NCBI GenBank assembly: GCA_020161655.1
Contig: JAIUPC010000019.1
Location: 124,001 to 188,000 of the forward strand
Direction of reading: 5' to 3'
Source: Pseudomonadota bacterium
Lineage (GTDB): Bacteria; Pseudomonadota; Alphaproteobacteria; Rhodobacterales; Rhodobacteraceae
Length of the DNA: 64,000 nucleotides
Part shown: in pieces, positions 16,487-25,457 of the stretch
Layout of the letters: the number at the start of each line of letters is the position of its first letter
How positions within the stretch are numbered: position 1 is the first letter of the stretch
The notes under the pieces: generated by a model
What the model saw: the letters and a program-made list of their open reading frames with translations, nothing else
What the model was told of the DNA's origin: nothing
Databases searched by the model: none
Made by a program: the position numbers and the translations under genes

Positions 16487-17005
16487 TCAAACCGCCTTCA
16501 ACCCCGCCATGAACCGCCGCGCGTTCTTCCGGTAGCCCTCGGCTGACAGCAAAAGCCGCGCCCGGCCCGCCTCGTCCAGCGTCCGTACCACCTTCCCCGG
16601 CGCGCCCATCACAAGGCTGCCGTCGGGAATGACCTTGCCTTCCGTCACCAGCGCCCCTGCCCCGATCAGGCAGCCCTCGCCGATCACGGCACCGTTGAGG
16701 ATCGTCGCCCCCATGCCGATCAGCGTCCCCGCGCCGATGGTGCAACCGTGGAGCATGGCCTTGTGGCCGATGGTGCAATCGGGGCCGACGGTCAGGGGAA
16801 AGCCCATGTCGGTGTGGCAGACGACGTTTTCCTGCAGGTTCGTGCCGCGCCCGATGTGGATGACCTCGTTGTCGCCGCGCATCGTGACGCCGAACCAGAT
16901 GCCGGCCTCATCCTCCAACACCACATTGCCCATGACATGCGCGCCCGGCGCGATCCAGACATCCTTGCCGATCGTGGGGCGGGTACCGTCCAGTTCGTAG
17001 ATCAT
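16487..17005 (-). CDS. Gamma-type carbonic anhydrase family protein
   Basis: The 172-residue protein is a left-handed beta helix with hexapeptide repeats (IGxGxxIG pattern, for example [13 protein letters not shown]). The three metal-binding histidines of the gamma class are present in VVCHTD and IGHKAMLHG. Relatives (YrdA, PaaY) are metal-dependent with weak or unproven carbonic anhydrase activity, so the true reaction is open. It overlaps gmk by 4 bases and is last in the yicC-gmk unit. Confidence 0.85.
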   Translation of the reverse strand: MIYELDGTRPTIGKDVWIAPGAHVMGNVVLEDEAGIWFGVTMRGDNEVIHIGRGTNLQENVVCHTDMGFPLTVGPDCTIGHKAMLHGCTIGAGTLIGMGATILNGAVIGEGCLIGAGALVTEGKVIPDGSLVMGAPGKVVRTLDEAGRARLLLSAEGYRKNARRFMAGLKAV

Positions 17006-17643
17006 CGGGTTTCAAACTCCTTGTTCAGGCCGCGGACAAATTCGGACAGGCCCGGCTGACGCTCCCGCCGCATCCGTTCCGCGGTGAGGATGGTCCTGAG
17101 GTCGGCCTCCGCCCGGTCGAGATCGTCGTTGACGAGGACGTAGTCGTATTCCGCCCAGTGGCTGATCTCGGATTCCGACTTCGCCATCCGCCCGGCGATC
17201 ACCGCGTCGCTGTCCTGCGCCCGCGACCGCAGTCGCCGCTCCAGTTCGGCAATCGACGGCGGCAGGACGAAGACCGACACCACATCATTGCCGAGGACGG
17301 AGTTGCGGATCTGCTGGCCGCCCTGCCAGTCGATGTCGAAAAGCGTGTCGCGCCCCTCCGCCGCCGCCGCTTCCACCGGGGCCTTGGGCGAGCCGTAGAA
17401 ATTGCCGAAGACCTCGGCATGTTCCAGCATCTCGCCTGCAGCGACCATGGCCTCGAACTCATCCTTGGTGCGGAACCAGTAGTCGCGCCCGTCAACCTCG
17501 CCGGGCCTCGGCGCGCGGGTGGTGGCTGAAACGGAGAACTTCAGCGTCGGGTCCCAGGTCATCAGCCGCTTGGCCAGCGTCGATTTGCCGGCACCCGAGG
17601 GCGACGACAGGATGATGAGCAAGCCACGGCGTTTCATGATCAT
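17002..17643 (-). CDS. gmk: Guanylate kinase
   Basis: The 213-residue enzyme phosphorylates GMP to GDP with ATP. The P-loop is [10 protein letters not shown] (residues 13-22, Lys20), followed by the GMP-binding [17 protein letters not shown] and the lid R residues in [10 protein letters not shown]. The ATG at 17643 overlaps the yicC stop by 4 bases; a second in-frame ATG at 17637 gives the more usual MKRRG start. The yicC-gmk pairing is common in alphaproteobacteria. Confidence 0.95.
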   Translation of the reverse strand: MIMKRRGLLIILSSPSGAGKSTLAKRLMTWDPTLKFSVSATTRAPRPGEVDGRDYWFRTKDEFEAMVAAGEMLEHAEVFGNFYGSPKAPVEAAAAEGRDTLFDIDWQGGQQIRNSVLGNDVVSVFVLPPSIAELERRLRSRAQDSDAVIAGRMAKSESEISHWAEYDYVLVNDDLDRAEADLRTILTAERMRRERQPGLSEFVRGLNKEFETR

Positions 17644-18539
17644 TCCACGTTCTGAACCTGTTCGCGCATCTGGTCGATCACGGTCTTGAGGTCAAGCCCG
17701 ATCCGGGTCAGCGCGGCATTGCCGGATTTCGAACAGAGCGTGTTCGCCTCGCGCATGAACTCCTGCATCAGGAAATCGAACTTGCGGCCAATGGCGCCGG
17801 CCTCGGCCAGAAGCTTGCGCGCGGCGGCGACATGGGCATTGAGGCGGTCAAGTTCTTCGATCACATCCGCCTTCACCACCAGCATTGCCAGTTCCTGCGC
17901 CACCCGGTCGGGGTCGGCGGCGGCGCCGGCCAGCACGCGGGCGAGGTTTTCATCAAGCTGGCGCTGCATCTCGGGTCGCCGGGCGGTGGCGGCCTCGCCG
18001 GCTTCGGCCACAAGGGCGGCGATACGGTCAAGCTGGCCTGTGATGATGGCGGCAAGTGCTGCACCCTCGCTTTCCCGCATGGCGACAAGGGCGGCGACGA
18101 GCGCATCGGCATCGGAAAGAAGGGCGGCGAGCAAGGCCGTCTGATCCTCTTCCGCTGCCGCGCCTTCGGTGACGCCGCGCATGGCGAGGATGTCGGCGGC
18201 GGTCGGGTCGGCAAGGGTGATGCCATTGGCCTTGGCCCGCGCCCGGACGAGGGCGAGGCCGGCAAGGGCGGCGTCGAGGGCCGCGAGGTTGACGCGCGGC
18301 GCCTCGCCCGCCGCCGCACGATCCACCTTCAGCGACAGCGCGACATTGCCGCGCCCCAGCGCCGCCGAAAGGCGCGCCCGGATGGCGGGTTCCAGCCCCT
18401 CGATCCAGTCCGGCAGCCGCAGCCTGAGATCCAGCCCCTTGCCGTTGACGGAGCGGATATCCCAAAGCCAGTCGTAGCCGTCGGACCGCCCGCGGCGGGC
18501 GGCAAAGCCGGTCATGGATCTGAGGACAGGGTTAACCAT
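17640..18539 (-). CDS. yicC: YicC/YloC family endoribonuclease
   Basis: The 299-residue protein begins with the family motif [12 protein letters not shown] (residues 6-17) followed by [20 protein letters not shown], and ends with the conserved [23 protein letters not shown] block that contains the proposed catalytic residues. Escherichia coli YicC is an endoribonuclease linked to small-RNA decay. The ATG at 18539 is taken; the inner ATG of MTGFA would shorten it by 8 residues. First gene of yicC-gmk-carbonic anhydrase. Confidence 0.92.
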   Translation of the reverse strand: MVNPVLRSMTGFAARRGRSDGYDWLWDIRSVNGKGLDLRLRLPDWIEGLEPAIRARLSAALGRGNVALSLKVDRAAAGEAPRVNLAALDAALAGLALVRARAKANGITLADPTAADILAMRGVTEGAAAEEDQTALLAALLSDADALVAALVAMRESEGAALAAIITGQLDRIAALVAEAGEAATARRPEMQRQLDENLARVLAGAAADPDRVAQELAMLVVKADVIEELDRLNAHVAAARKLLAEAGAIGRKFDFLMQEFMREANTLCSKSGNAALTRIGLDLKTVIDQMREQVQNVE

Positions 18540-18595
18540 TTAACAATTTTGCCTTTCTCGCGACGACCGCCGCGGGTGTATCCAGAGGGAGTGAA

Positions 18596-18631
18596 TTAGG
18601 GTTTCGGTAACACTCCGGGTTTAGGGTTAAC
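18596..18631. promoter_or_regulatory. Imperfect direct repeat in the yicC / PAS divergent region
   Basis: GGGTTTCGGTAAC (18599-18611) and GGGTTTAGGGTTAAC (18617-18631) start 18 bases apart in the 159-base divergent gap. The first lies in TTAG-N7-GTAA (18596-18610), one mismatch per half from the TTAA-N7-TTAA site known for CtrA. Function is inference. Confidence 0.3.
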
Positions 18632-18698
18632 AAAACCTGACTGCCGCCACAACGCGGGCGGCTTACTCTCTTGGCAAGCTCAGGCGAACAGGGCGAAC

Positions 18699-19388
18699 AT
18701 GTTTCAGGACGATCTTTCGCGCGACGGTGTGGTGTCGCATTTCCCCCAGCGGCCGGACACGCGCTTTCCCGCCGTCTCGGTGGTCAGGGCCTATTGGGAG
18801 GCGCTGCGGAACGGGCGCGACGTGCCGTTCCGGTCCGAGATCGACCCGCGCGGCATCGAAAGCGCGCTTGAGCACACGTTCATCCTCGAACGGATTGCGC
18901 CGCGTCTGGCGCGGTTCCGGCTGGCGGGAACCCATCTCAACGACCTGATCGGGATGGAGGTGCGGGGGATGCCGATCACCTCGCTCTTCGTGCCCTTGGC
19001 GCGAAGCGAGGTTGAGGCGGTACTGTCGCGGGTCTTTGACGGTCCGGAAACGGCGGAACTGACGCTGGCGGGGGAAACCGGGGCCGGACGCGCCGGGATG
19101 GAGGGGCGGATGATCCTCCTGCCGCTCAGAAGCGATCTTGGCGATGTCAGCCGGGTGCTCGGCTGCCTCGTCGGCCTCGGTCCCATCGGCCGGACACCGC
19201 AACGCTTCGCGATTGCCGGAGCGCGGGTCGGGCCGACCGTCGGCTGGGCGCGCGGCAACCCCGGCCATCCCGTCATGCCGCCCATGGCGCGTGGCTTTGC
19301 CGAGGATGTCCGGCCCTTCGTCCGGCCCGACAATGTCGCCCCTGCGCGGCGTCCCGCCCTGCGGCTGGTGGTGAGCGACGGCGAATAG
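18699..19388 (+). CDS. PAS-domain protein (PAS_5 type)
   Basis: The 229-residue protein fits the alphaproteobacterial PAS_5 family: VVRAYWEALRNGRDVPFRSEIDPRGIE at about 28-54, ILERIAPRLARFRLAGTHLNDLIGMEVRG, then LPLRSDLGDVSRVLGCLV. These are single-domain sensory or regulatory proteins with no kinase or output domain. There is no membrane segment. The ligand and partner are unknown. It ends in a hairpin shared with the convergent DAHP synthase gene. Confidence 0.8.
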   Translation: MFQDDLSRDGVVSHFPQRPDTRFPAVSVVRAYWEALRNGRDVPFRSEIDPRGIESALEHTFILERIAPRLARFRLAGTHLNDLIGMEVRGMPITSLFVPLARSEVEAVLSRVFDGPETAELTLAGETGAGRAGMEGRMILLPLRSDLGDVSRVLGCLVGLGPIGRTPQRFAIAGARVGPTVGWARGNPGHPVMPPMARGFAEDVRPFVRPDNVAPARRPALRLVVSDGE

Positions 19389-19389
19389 C

Positions 19390-19424
19390 AAACTGGCGGC
19401 CCCGAGGGAGCCGCCCGCCAGTTT
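19390..19424. terminator. Bidirectional terminator hairpin
   Basis: A perfect 10-bp stem (AAACTGGCGG at 19390-19399, CCGCCAGTTT at 19415-19424) with A runs on one side and T runs on the other lies between the convergent PAS gene (stop at 19388) and the DAHP synthase gene (stop at 19448). It can serve both strands. Confidence 0.65.
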
Positions 19425-19447
19425 CGTCACCGCAAGGCAGCGGCGAT

Positions 19448-20818
19448 TTACATGCCGGCTGCCTTCTGCATCTCGCGGCGGTCCTGAAGTTCCTCGGCAA
19501 CGAGGAAGGCCAGCTCCAGCGACTGCGAACCATTGAGACGCGGGTCGCAGGCGGTGTGGTAGCGGTCCGACAGATCCTCATCCGTCACCGCACGCACGCC
19601 GCCGGTGCATTCGGTCACGTCCTTGCCGGTCATCTCGAAATGCACGCCGCCGGGGATCGTGCCCTCGGCCTTGTGGACGCCGAAGAACTCCTTCACCTCG
19701 CGCAGCACGCTTTCGAAGGGCCGGGTCTTGTAGCCCGAGGCCGCCTTGATGGTGTTGCCGTGCATCGGGTCGCAGGTCCAGACGACGTTCGCGCCCTCTT
19801 CCTGCACGGCGCGGATCAGGCGCGGCAGGTTGTCGGCGACCTTGCCGGCGCCGAAGCGCGCGATCAGCGTCAGCCGCCCTGCCTCGTTTTCCGGGTTCAG
19901 CCGCGACATCAGCACCTTGAGGTCTTCCGAGGTCAGCGAGGGGCCGCACTTCAGCCCGATCGGGTTCTGCACGCCCCGGCAGAATTCCACATGCGCGCCG
20001 TCCGGCTGCCGCGTGCGGTCGCCGATCCAGATCATGTGGCCCGACCCAGCCACCGGCAGGCCGGAGGTGGAATCGATTCGGCAGAGCGCCTCTTCATATT
20101 CAAGAAGCAGCGCCTCGTGGCTGGTGTAGAAATCGACCGTGGACATGGCATGGACCGTGTCCGAAGTGACGCCCGCCGCCGCCATGAAGTCCATGGCGTC
20201 CTGAATGCGGATCGCCACCTCGCGGTAAAGCTGCGCCTCTTCTTCATCGGTGAAGCCGGCGATCCAGCTTTGCACGCGGTGCATGTCGGCGAAACCGCCG
20301 GTCGAGAAGGCACGGAGCAGGTTCAGCGAAGCGGCGGCCTGCGTATAGGCCTGCAGCATCCGGGCCGGATCGGGGATCCGCGCCTCGGGCGTGAAGTCGA
20401 AACCGTTGATGATGTCGCCCCGGTAGGACGGCAGTTCCACGCCGCCGACAACCTCGGTCGGGGTCGAGCGCGGCTTGGCGAACTGGCCGGCCATGCGGCC
20501 GATCTTCACCACCGGAAGCTTCGCGCCCCAGGTCAGGACGATCGCCATCTGCAGAAGCACCTTGAAGGTGTCGCGGATGTTGTCGGCCGAGAATTCGGCG
20601 AAGCTTTCGGCGCAGTCGCCGCCCTGCAGAAGAAAGGCGCGGCCCGCCGCGACTTCACCGAGGACGCGCTTGAGCTTCCGCGCCTCGCCCGCGAAGACGA
20701 GCGGCGGCATCTTCGCCAGCTGCGATTCGACGTCGCGAAGCTGGGCCTCGTCGGTATAGACCGGCATCTGCACCCGGGGCTTCGCGCGCCAGTCGGATTT
20801 CGTCCATGCCTTGGTCAT
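19448..20818 (-). CDS. Class II 3-deoxy-7-phosphoheptulonate synthase
   Basis: The 456-residue enzyme condenses phosphoenolpyruvate with erythrose 4-phosphate, the first step of the shikimate pathway. It belongs to the plant-like class II family: [63 protein letters not shown] and CDPMHGNT are all intact. The ATG at 20818 follows an AGGAGAG site and matches the usual N-terminus ([10 protein letters not shown]). The longer open frame upstream is not supported. It is divergent from the GlxA-type regulator gene and is the only shikimate gene here. Confidence 0.95.
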   Translation of the reverse strand: MTKAWTKSDWRAKPRVQMPVYTDEAQLRDVESQLAKMPPLVFAGEARKLKRVLGEVAAGRAFLLQGGDCAESFAEFSADNIRDTFKVLLQMAIVLTWGAKLPVVKIGRMAGQFAKPRSTPTEVVGGVELPSYRGDIINGFDFTPEARIPDPARMLQAYTQAAASLNLLRAFSTGGFADMHRVQSWIAGFTDEEEAQLYREVAIRIQDAMDFMAAAGVTSDTVHAMSTVDFYTSHEALLLEYEEALCRIDSTSGLPVAGSGHMIWIGDRTRQPDGAHVEFCRGVQNPIGLKCGPSLTSEDLKVLMSRLNPENEAGRLTLIARFGAGKVADNLPRLIRAVQEEGANVVWTCDPMHGNTIKAASGYKTRPFESVLREVKEFFGVHKAEGTIPGGVHFEMTGKDVTECTGGVRAVTDEDLSDRYHTACDPRLNGSQSLELAFLVAEELQDRREMQKAAGM

Positions 20819-20965
20819 TTCAACTCTCCTGACGGCTTTAGCGATAACGGGCGGTATATAGCCACCGGGGTTGCCACATGCAATTCCCCCGGACGACCCA
20901 GAGACCCCCTTGCCGAGGTCATACAATAGTGCTTCTGTGCCCAAAACGACAGGAATAGGTCGCAG

Positions 20966-21991
20966 ATGCTCGCCCCCGCCGCCCGCAAGAGACAGGAAAG
21001 CCCGACCGGGGCAGGCAGGCGGCGCTTTGTCTTCCTGCTTCTGGACCGTTTCACCATGCTGTCCTTCGCTGGCGCCATCGAGCCCTTGCGCATCGCCAAC
21101 CGGGTGATCGGGCATGAAGCCTATACTTGGGTCCTTGCTGGCGAGGGCGGCGTCACGTCGACCTGCTCCAACGGCGCGTCATTCCGGCTCGACATCGGGC
21201 TTGATGAGATCGAGCGCGAGGATACGGTGCTCGTCTGCGGCGGCATCGACGTGCAGCAGGCGACGACGAAGCCCGTGCTCAACTGGCTGCGGCGCGAGGC
21301 GCGGCGCGGCGTGAACATCGGCGGCCTCTGCACCGGCGCCTATACCCTGGCGAAGGCCGGCCTTCTCGACGGAAAGCGGGCAACGATCCATTGGGAAAAC
21401 CAGGACAGCTTCCTTGAGGAGTTCGAGGATGTGAAGCTGACGAAGTCAGTCTTTGTCGTCGATGGCAACCGCATGTCGACGGCGGGCGGCACCGCCTCCA
21501 TCGACCTCATGCTGAAGATCATCGCGCAGGACCACGGCGAGGATATCGCCAATACCGTCGCCGACACGCTGATCTATACCTCGATCCGCACCGATCAGGA
21601 CATCCAGCGCCTGTCGATCCCGACGCGGATCGGCGTGCGCCACCCGAAGCTCGGTCAGGTCATCCAGATGATGGAGGCCAATATCGAGGACCCGATCAGC
21701 CCTGCGGAACTGGCCACCCATGTCGGCATGTCCACGCGCCAGCTTGAACGCCTCTTCCGCCGCTACCTGAGCCGGAGCCCCAAGCGCTATTACATGGAGC
21801 TGCGCCTGCAGAAGGCGCGCAACCTCCTGATGCAGACCGACATGAGCGTCATCAACGTCGCCCTCGCCTGCGGCTTCGCCAGCCCCTCGCATTTCTCGAA
21901 ATGCTACCGGGCGCATTACCAGACGACGCCCTACCGCGAGCGCGGCAGCCACGGCACGCCGTCGATCGCAACGCCGCGCCTGTCGTTCTGA
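20966..21991 (+). CDS. GlxA-family AraC-type regulator (GbdR/SouR-like)
   Basis: The 341-residue protein has an N-terminal DJ-1/PfpI-like ligand-binding domain (about 18-185; the elbow [14 protein letters not shown] is visible) and a C-terminal double helix-turn-helix of AraC type (about 235-330: [20 protein letters not shown] and [18 protein letters not shown]). Pseudomonas proteins of this family (GbdR, SouR, CdhR) activate genes for glycine betaine, dimethylglycine, sarcosine and carnitine use. With sox genes 8 kb to one side and a dimethylglycine dehydrogenase-like gene 8 kb to the other, a role in methylated amine control is a reasonable inference. The adjacent ABC transporter, 145 bases downstream, is its likeliest nearby target. 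Confidence 0.85.
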   Translation: MLAPAARKRQESPTGAGRRRFVFLLLDRFTMLSFAGAIEPLRIANRVIGHEAYTWVLAGEGGVTSTCSNGASFRLDIGLDEIEREDTVLVCGGIDVQQATTKPVLNWLRREARRGVNIGGLCTGAYTLAKAGLLDGKRATIHWENQDSFLEEFEDVKLTKSVFVVDGNRMSTAGGTASIDLMLKIIAQDHGEDIANTVADTLIYTSIRTDQDIQRLSIPTRIGVRHPKLGQVIQMMEANIEDPISPAELATHVGMSTRQLERLFRRYLSRSPKRYYMELRLQKARNLLMQTDMSVINVALACGFASPSHFSKCYRAHYQTTPYRERGSHGTPSIATPRLSF

Positions 21992-22136
21992 CCCCAGGGT
22001 CTGCCGCTGCGGCAGGGCAAAATCCTGTCGAAACAAACGGTTTCCGGGCCGGTTGCCCGCTTTGAAGGCACTTTTCTTTTGCCGGGGGCCGCTCTAGGCT
22101 TGGCGCAGAACTAAAATCCAACATGGGAGTGAATGG

Positions 22137-23321
22137 ATGAAAAAGTTTCTCACGGCGACCGCCTCGGTCGCCCTGTTGTCCTCTGGCGCCTTTGCCGAAG
22201 ATATCAAGATCGGCGTGATCCTCGGCTTTACCGGCCCCCTGGAATCGATCACCCCGCACATGGGTGCAAGCGCCGAACTGGCGATGAAGGAAGTCACCGA
22301 CTCGGGCAAGCTTCTTGGCGGTTCGACCGTGACTTCGGTGCGCGGCGATTCCACCTGCGTTGACGCCGCTGCCGCCCAGGCCGCTGGCGAGCGTCTCGTC
22401 ACCACCGACAAGGTCAACGCCATCATGGGCGCGGACTGCTCGGGCGTGACCGGCGCCATCCTTGCCAACGTCGCCGTGCCGAACGGCATCGCGATGATTT
22501 CCCCCTCGGCAACCTCGCCCGGCCTGTCGACGGCCGAAGACGGCGGCCTGTTCTTCCGGACCGCTCCGTCGGACGCGCGTCAGGGTGAAGTCGTGACCTC
22601 GATCCTGAAGGACCGCGGCATCGGCTCGATCGCGATCTCCTACACCAACAACGACTACGGCAAGGGCCTTGCGGAATCGATCCAGTCCAACTTCGAGGCT
22701 GGCGGCGGCAAGGTGACGATCTCTGCCGCGCATGAAGACGGCAAGGCGGACTATTCGGCCGAAGTTGGCGCGCTCGCTTCGGCAGGCGGCGACCTTCTGG
22801 TTGTCGCCGGCTATGTCGATCAGGGCGGTGCCGGCATCATCCAAGGCGCGCTCGACTCCGGCGCCTTCTCGACCTTCATGCTGCCCGACGGCATGTACGG
22901 CACCGTGCTTGAAGAAAAGTTCGGCGCCTCGCTGAACGGCTCTTTCGGCGACGTTCCCGGTACCGACAGCCCCGGCAACGCCACCTTCCAGGAACTGGCC
23001 AAGGCAGCGGGCTTCGATGGCTCGTCGTCCTTCGCACCGGAAAGCTATGACGCTGCGGCGCTCATCATGCTGGCGATGCAGGCGGCGAATTCCTCGAAGT
23101 CGGCAGACTTCGCCGGCAAGGTGATGGACGTCGCCAACGCCCCGGGCGAGCAGATCTTCCCGGGCGAACTGGCCAAGGGTCTCGAACTGATTGCCGCCGG
23201 CACCGACATCGACTATGTCGGCGCATCCGCGGTCGAACTCATCGGGCCCGGCGAATCCGCCGGCAACTACCGCGAGTACGAATTCAAGGACGGCAAGATC
23301 ACCACGGTCGGCTACCGCTGA
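22137..23321 (+). CDS. ABC transporter periplasmic binding protein (LivJ type)
   Basis: The 394-residue protein has a Sec signal (MKKFLTATASVALLSSGAFA, cleaved before EDIKIG) and the type I periplasmic-binding fold of the branched-chain amino acid family (IGVILGFTGPLE, MGADCSGVTGAILANVAVPNG, SYTNNDYGKGLAES). The ligand cannot be read from the sequence; relatives bind amino acids, amides, urea or aromatic acids. It is the first gene of the transporter operon and is separated from the ATPase genes by a hairpin at 23338-23364, which would let it be made in excess. The low-level-GC-looking T-rich stretch at 22070 is its promoter region. Confidence 0.9.
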   Translation: MKKFLTATASVALLSSGAFAEDIKIGVILGFTGPLESITPHMGASAELAMKEVTDSGKLLGGSTVTSVRGDSTCVDAAAAQAAGERLVTTDKVNAIMGADCSGVTGAILANVAVPNGIAMISPSATSPGLSTAEDGGLFFRTAPSDARQGEVVTSILKDRGIGSIAISYTNNDYGKGLAESIQSNFEAGGGKVTISAAHEDGKADYSAEVGALASAGGDLLVVAGYVDQGGAGIIQGALDSGAFSTFMLPDGMYGTVLEEKFGASLNGSFGDVPGTDSPGNATFQELAKAAGFDGSSSFAPESYDAAALIMLAMQAANSSKSADFAGKVMDVANAPGEQIFPGELAKGLELIAAGTDIDYVGASAVELIGPGESAGNYREYEFKDGKITTVGYR

Positions 23322-23337
23322 TCGACTGAACTGGAGG

Positions 23338-23364
23338 GCAGCCCGGCACGTCCGGGCTGCTTTT
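23338..23364 (+). terminator. Intra-operon terminator/attenuator after the binding-protein gene
   Basis: A perfect 9-bp stem (GCAGCCCGG / CCGGGCTGC), a 5-base loop and TTTT lie 16 bases after the binding-protein stop and 60 bases before the next gene. Partial termination here is a common way to make more binding protein than membrane components. Confidence 0.8.
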
Positions 23365-23425
23365 CCATTATAAAAACCGGCACAGCGGAAAATTCGCGGC
23401 CACGCACGAGGGGGGATGGAGACGC

Positions 23426-24226
23426 ATGATCTCCGTGCATGACATGCACAAGCAATTCGGCGGATTCCGTGCCGTGAACGGCGCATCCATCGAAATCGCC
23501 AAGGGCTCCATCACCGGGCTGGTTGGCCCGAACGGTGCGGGAAAATCCACCCTCTTCAACGTCATCGCCGGGGTCCACCAGCCGACCTCCGGCAAGGTGA
23601 TGATGGACGGTGAGGATATCACCGGCCTGCCGCCGCATGACCTCTTCCACAAGGGCCTTCTGCGCACCTTCCAGATCGCGCATGAGTTTTCCTCGATGAC
23701 GGTGCGGGAAAACCTGATGATGGTTCCCGCCGCGCAATCCGGGGAGACGCTCTGGAACACCTGGTTCCACCGCGCCCGCATCCGGGACGAGGAGCAGGCG
23801 CTTGCGAAGAAGGCCGACGAAGTTCTTGATTTCCTGACGATTTCGCACCTGACGCATGAACGCGCCGGCAACCTCTCCGGCGGCCAGAAGAAGCTTCTGG
23901 AGCTTGGCCGCACGATGATGGTCGATGCCAAGATCGTGTTTCTGGACGAAGTCGGCGCGGGCGTGAACCGCACGCTTCTCAACACCATCGGCGACGCCAT
24001 CGTCCGGCTCAACAAGGAACGTGGCTACACGTTCTGCGTGATCGAGCATGACATGGATTTCATCGGCCGCCTCTGCAATCCGGTCATCGTGATGGCCGAG
24101 GGCAAGGTGCTGGCCCAGGGCTCCGCCGACAGCATCATGAAGAACGAGGCGGTGATCGAGGCCTACCTCGGCACCGGCCTCAAGAACAAGGTCAAGGCCG
24201 AAGCCGCAGCGGGGACCGGGGCATGA
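23426..24226 (+). CDS. ABC transporter ATP-binding protein (LivG type)
   Basis: The 266-residue ATPase has Walker A GPNGAGKST, the signature LSGGQKK, a Walker B IVFLDE followed by VGAGVN, and the H-loop VIEHDM. The Walker B tail reads EVGAGVN where most LivG proteins have EPAAGLN, a mild departure that leaves the catalytic Glu in place. It overlaps the second ATPase gene by 4 bases. It powers uptake together with LivF- and LivH/LivM-type partners of the same operon. Confidence 0.93.
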   Translation: MISVHDMHKQFGGFRAVNGASIEIAKGSITGLVGPNGAGKSTLFNVIAGVHQPTSGKVMMDGEDITGLPPHDLFHKGLLRTFQIAHEFSSMTVRENLMMVPAAQSGETLWNTWFHRARIRDEEQALAKKADEVLDFLTISHLTHERAGNLSGGQKKLLELGRTMMVDAKIVFLDEVGAGVNRTLLNTIGDAIVRLNKERGYTFCVIEHDMDFIGRLCNPVIVMAEGKVLAQGSADSIMKNEAVIEAYLGTGLKNKVKAEAAAGTGA

Positions 24227-25050
24227 CAAGATCGCCGAACCCCTATCAGGACGACCGCGGCAACAAGGACCGCAGCATCACCCGGGCCGGCGGCGGCGGA
24301 ATGGAACTGCCGGAGGTGTCGGGCCGCGTCACTTCCTCGCCGGGCGGGCCGTTCCTTGCGGCCGAGAACATGACCGGCGGCTACGGCGCCGCCGACATCC
24401 TGCACGATTGCACCCTGACCGTCGAGAAGGGCCAGATCGCGGTGATCGTCGGCCCGAACGGCGCCGGCAAGTCGACCGCGATGAAGGCGGTCTTCGGCAT
24501 GCTGAAACTGCGCGGCGGCCATGTGAAGCTCGACGGTGAGGACATCACCCAGCTTTCGCCGCAGGACCGTGTCGCCAAGGGCATGGGCTTCGTGCCGCAG
24601 GTCAACAACGTCTTCGGCTCCATGTCGGTCGAGGAAAACCTCGAAATGGGCGCCTTCATCCGCCGCGACGATTTCCGCCAGACGATGGAGCAGGTCTACC
24701 ACCTCTTCCCGATCCTGAAGGAAAAACGCCGCCAGCCGGCGGGCGAGTTGTCGGGCGGCCAGCGCCAGCAGGTCGCCGTAGGCCGGGCGCTGATGACGCA
24801 GCCGAAGCTGCTGATGCTCGATGAGCCGACGGCCGGCGTCTCCCCCATCGTCATGGACGAGCTTTTCGACCGCATCATCGAGGTCGCCCGCACCGGCATC
24901 TCGATCCTCATGGTCGAACAGAACGCGCGGCAAGCGCTCGAGATCGCCGACAAGGGCTATGTCCTCGTCCAGGGCGCCAACCGCTACACGGATACCGGGG
25001 AAGCGCTTCTCGCCGACCCGGAGGTCCGCCGCACCTTCCTGGGGGGTTGA
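24223..25050 (+). CDS. ABC transporter ATP-binding protein (LivF type)
   Basis: The 275-residue second ATPase has Walker A GPNGAGKST, signature LSGGQRQ and Walker B LLMLDEPTAGVSP. Its first 40 residues (polar, Gly/Asp/Arg-rich: QDDRGNKDRS, AGGGGMELPE) extend beyond the normal LivF start; an ATG at 24301 in this stretch (MELPEVSG) is the alternative start, but the ATGA overlap with the preceding gene favours 24223. Confidence 0.92.
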   Translation: MTRSPNPYQDDRGNKDRSITRAGGGGMELPEVSGRVTSSPGGPFLAAENMTGGYGAADILHDCTLTVEKGQIAVIVGPNGAGKSTAMKAVFGMLKLRGGHVKLDGEDITQLSPQDRVAKGMGFVPQVNNVFGSMSVEENLEMGAFIRRDDFRQTMEQVYHLFPILKEKRRQPAGELSGGQRQQVAVGRALMTQPKLLMLDEPTAGVSPIVMDELFDRIIEVARTGISILMVEQNARQALEIADKGYVLVQGANRYTDTGEALLADPEVRRTFLGG

Positions 25051-25052
25051 GC

Positions 25053-25457
25053 ATGTGTAGCGCCATTTCTTACATGACAGCATTTGCTCTTGCGCCCTTG
25101 CCGGCAATGGCGGGCTGGGGTTTGTCATGCGATCTAGCGGGAAGATGTGACGGTTGGTTCTGCACAGAACCTGTCGCCCATGTGGAGCTTGCCGAGACCG
25201 GATCAGGCTGGACAATTGAGTTGGACGGCACACATGCTGATCCTGATCGGATCGACCGGCTGACCCCACGCAAAAGACTACTCGATGCCGAGCCAGTCGC
25301 GGTGTGGGGCGAAAAAGCATTCCGGTTTGCGGATCGGGAAACGGTCGGCCTGCTAACCATCGACTACGCTATGAAGGCGGGCCTCTCACTACACGTCGCA
25401 GGCGTGGACCGAGCTTACACGGAACAATACACAGGCTTATGCGAGGCTCGCCAGTGA
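25053..25457 (+). CDS. 134 aa exported cysteine protein inserted in the transporter operon
   Basis: I do not recognise this protein. It lies between the LivF- and LivH-type genes and is fused into the operon: its ATG (25053) is two bases after the preceding stop, behind a G-run ribosome site, and its own stop forms TGATG with the next start. A signal peptide is likely (hydrophobic to about residue 20, AMA then GWGLSC). The mature part has four cysteines (26, 32, 37, 130), enough for two disulfides, so a small periplasmic or lipid-exposed protein is likely. Base composition is visibly poorer in GC, with ACA, CTA, AGA and CAT codons. A TTG at 25047 is an alternative start. Confidence 0.65.
   Translation: MCSAISYMTAFALAPLPAMAGWGLSCDLAGRCDGWFCTEPVAHVELAETGSGWTIELDGTHADPDRIDRLTPRKRLLDAEPVAVWGEKAFRFADRETVGLLTIDYAMKAGLSLHVAGVDRAYTEQYTGLCEARQ

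Noticed and set aside
20947-20962. CGAC-N8-GTCG dyad at the start of the GlxA-type gene
   Set aside because: Only 4-bp half-sites, overlapping the ribosome site; too weak to claim autoregulation.
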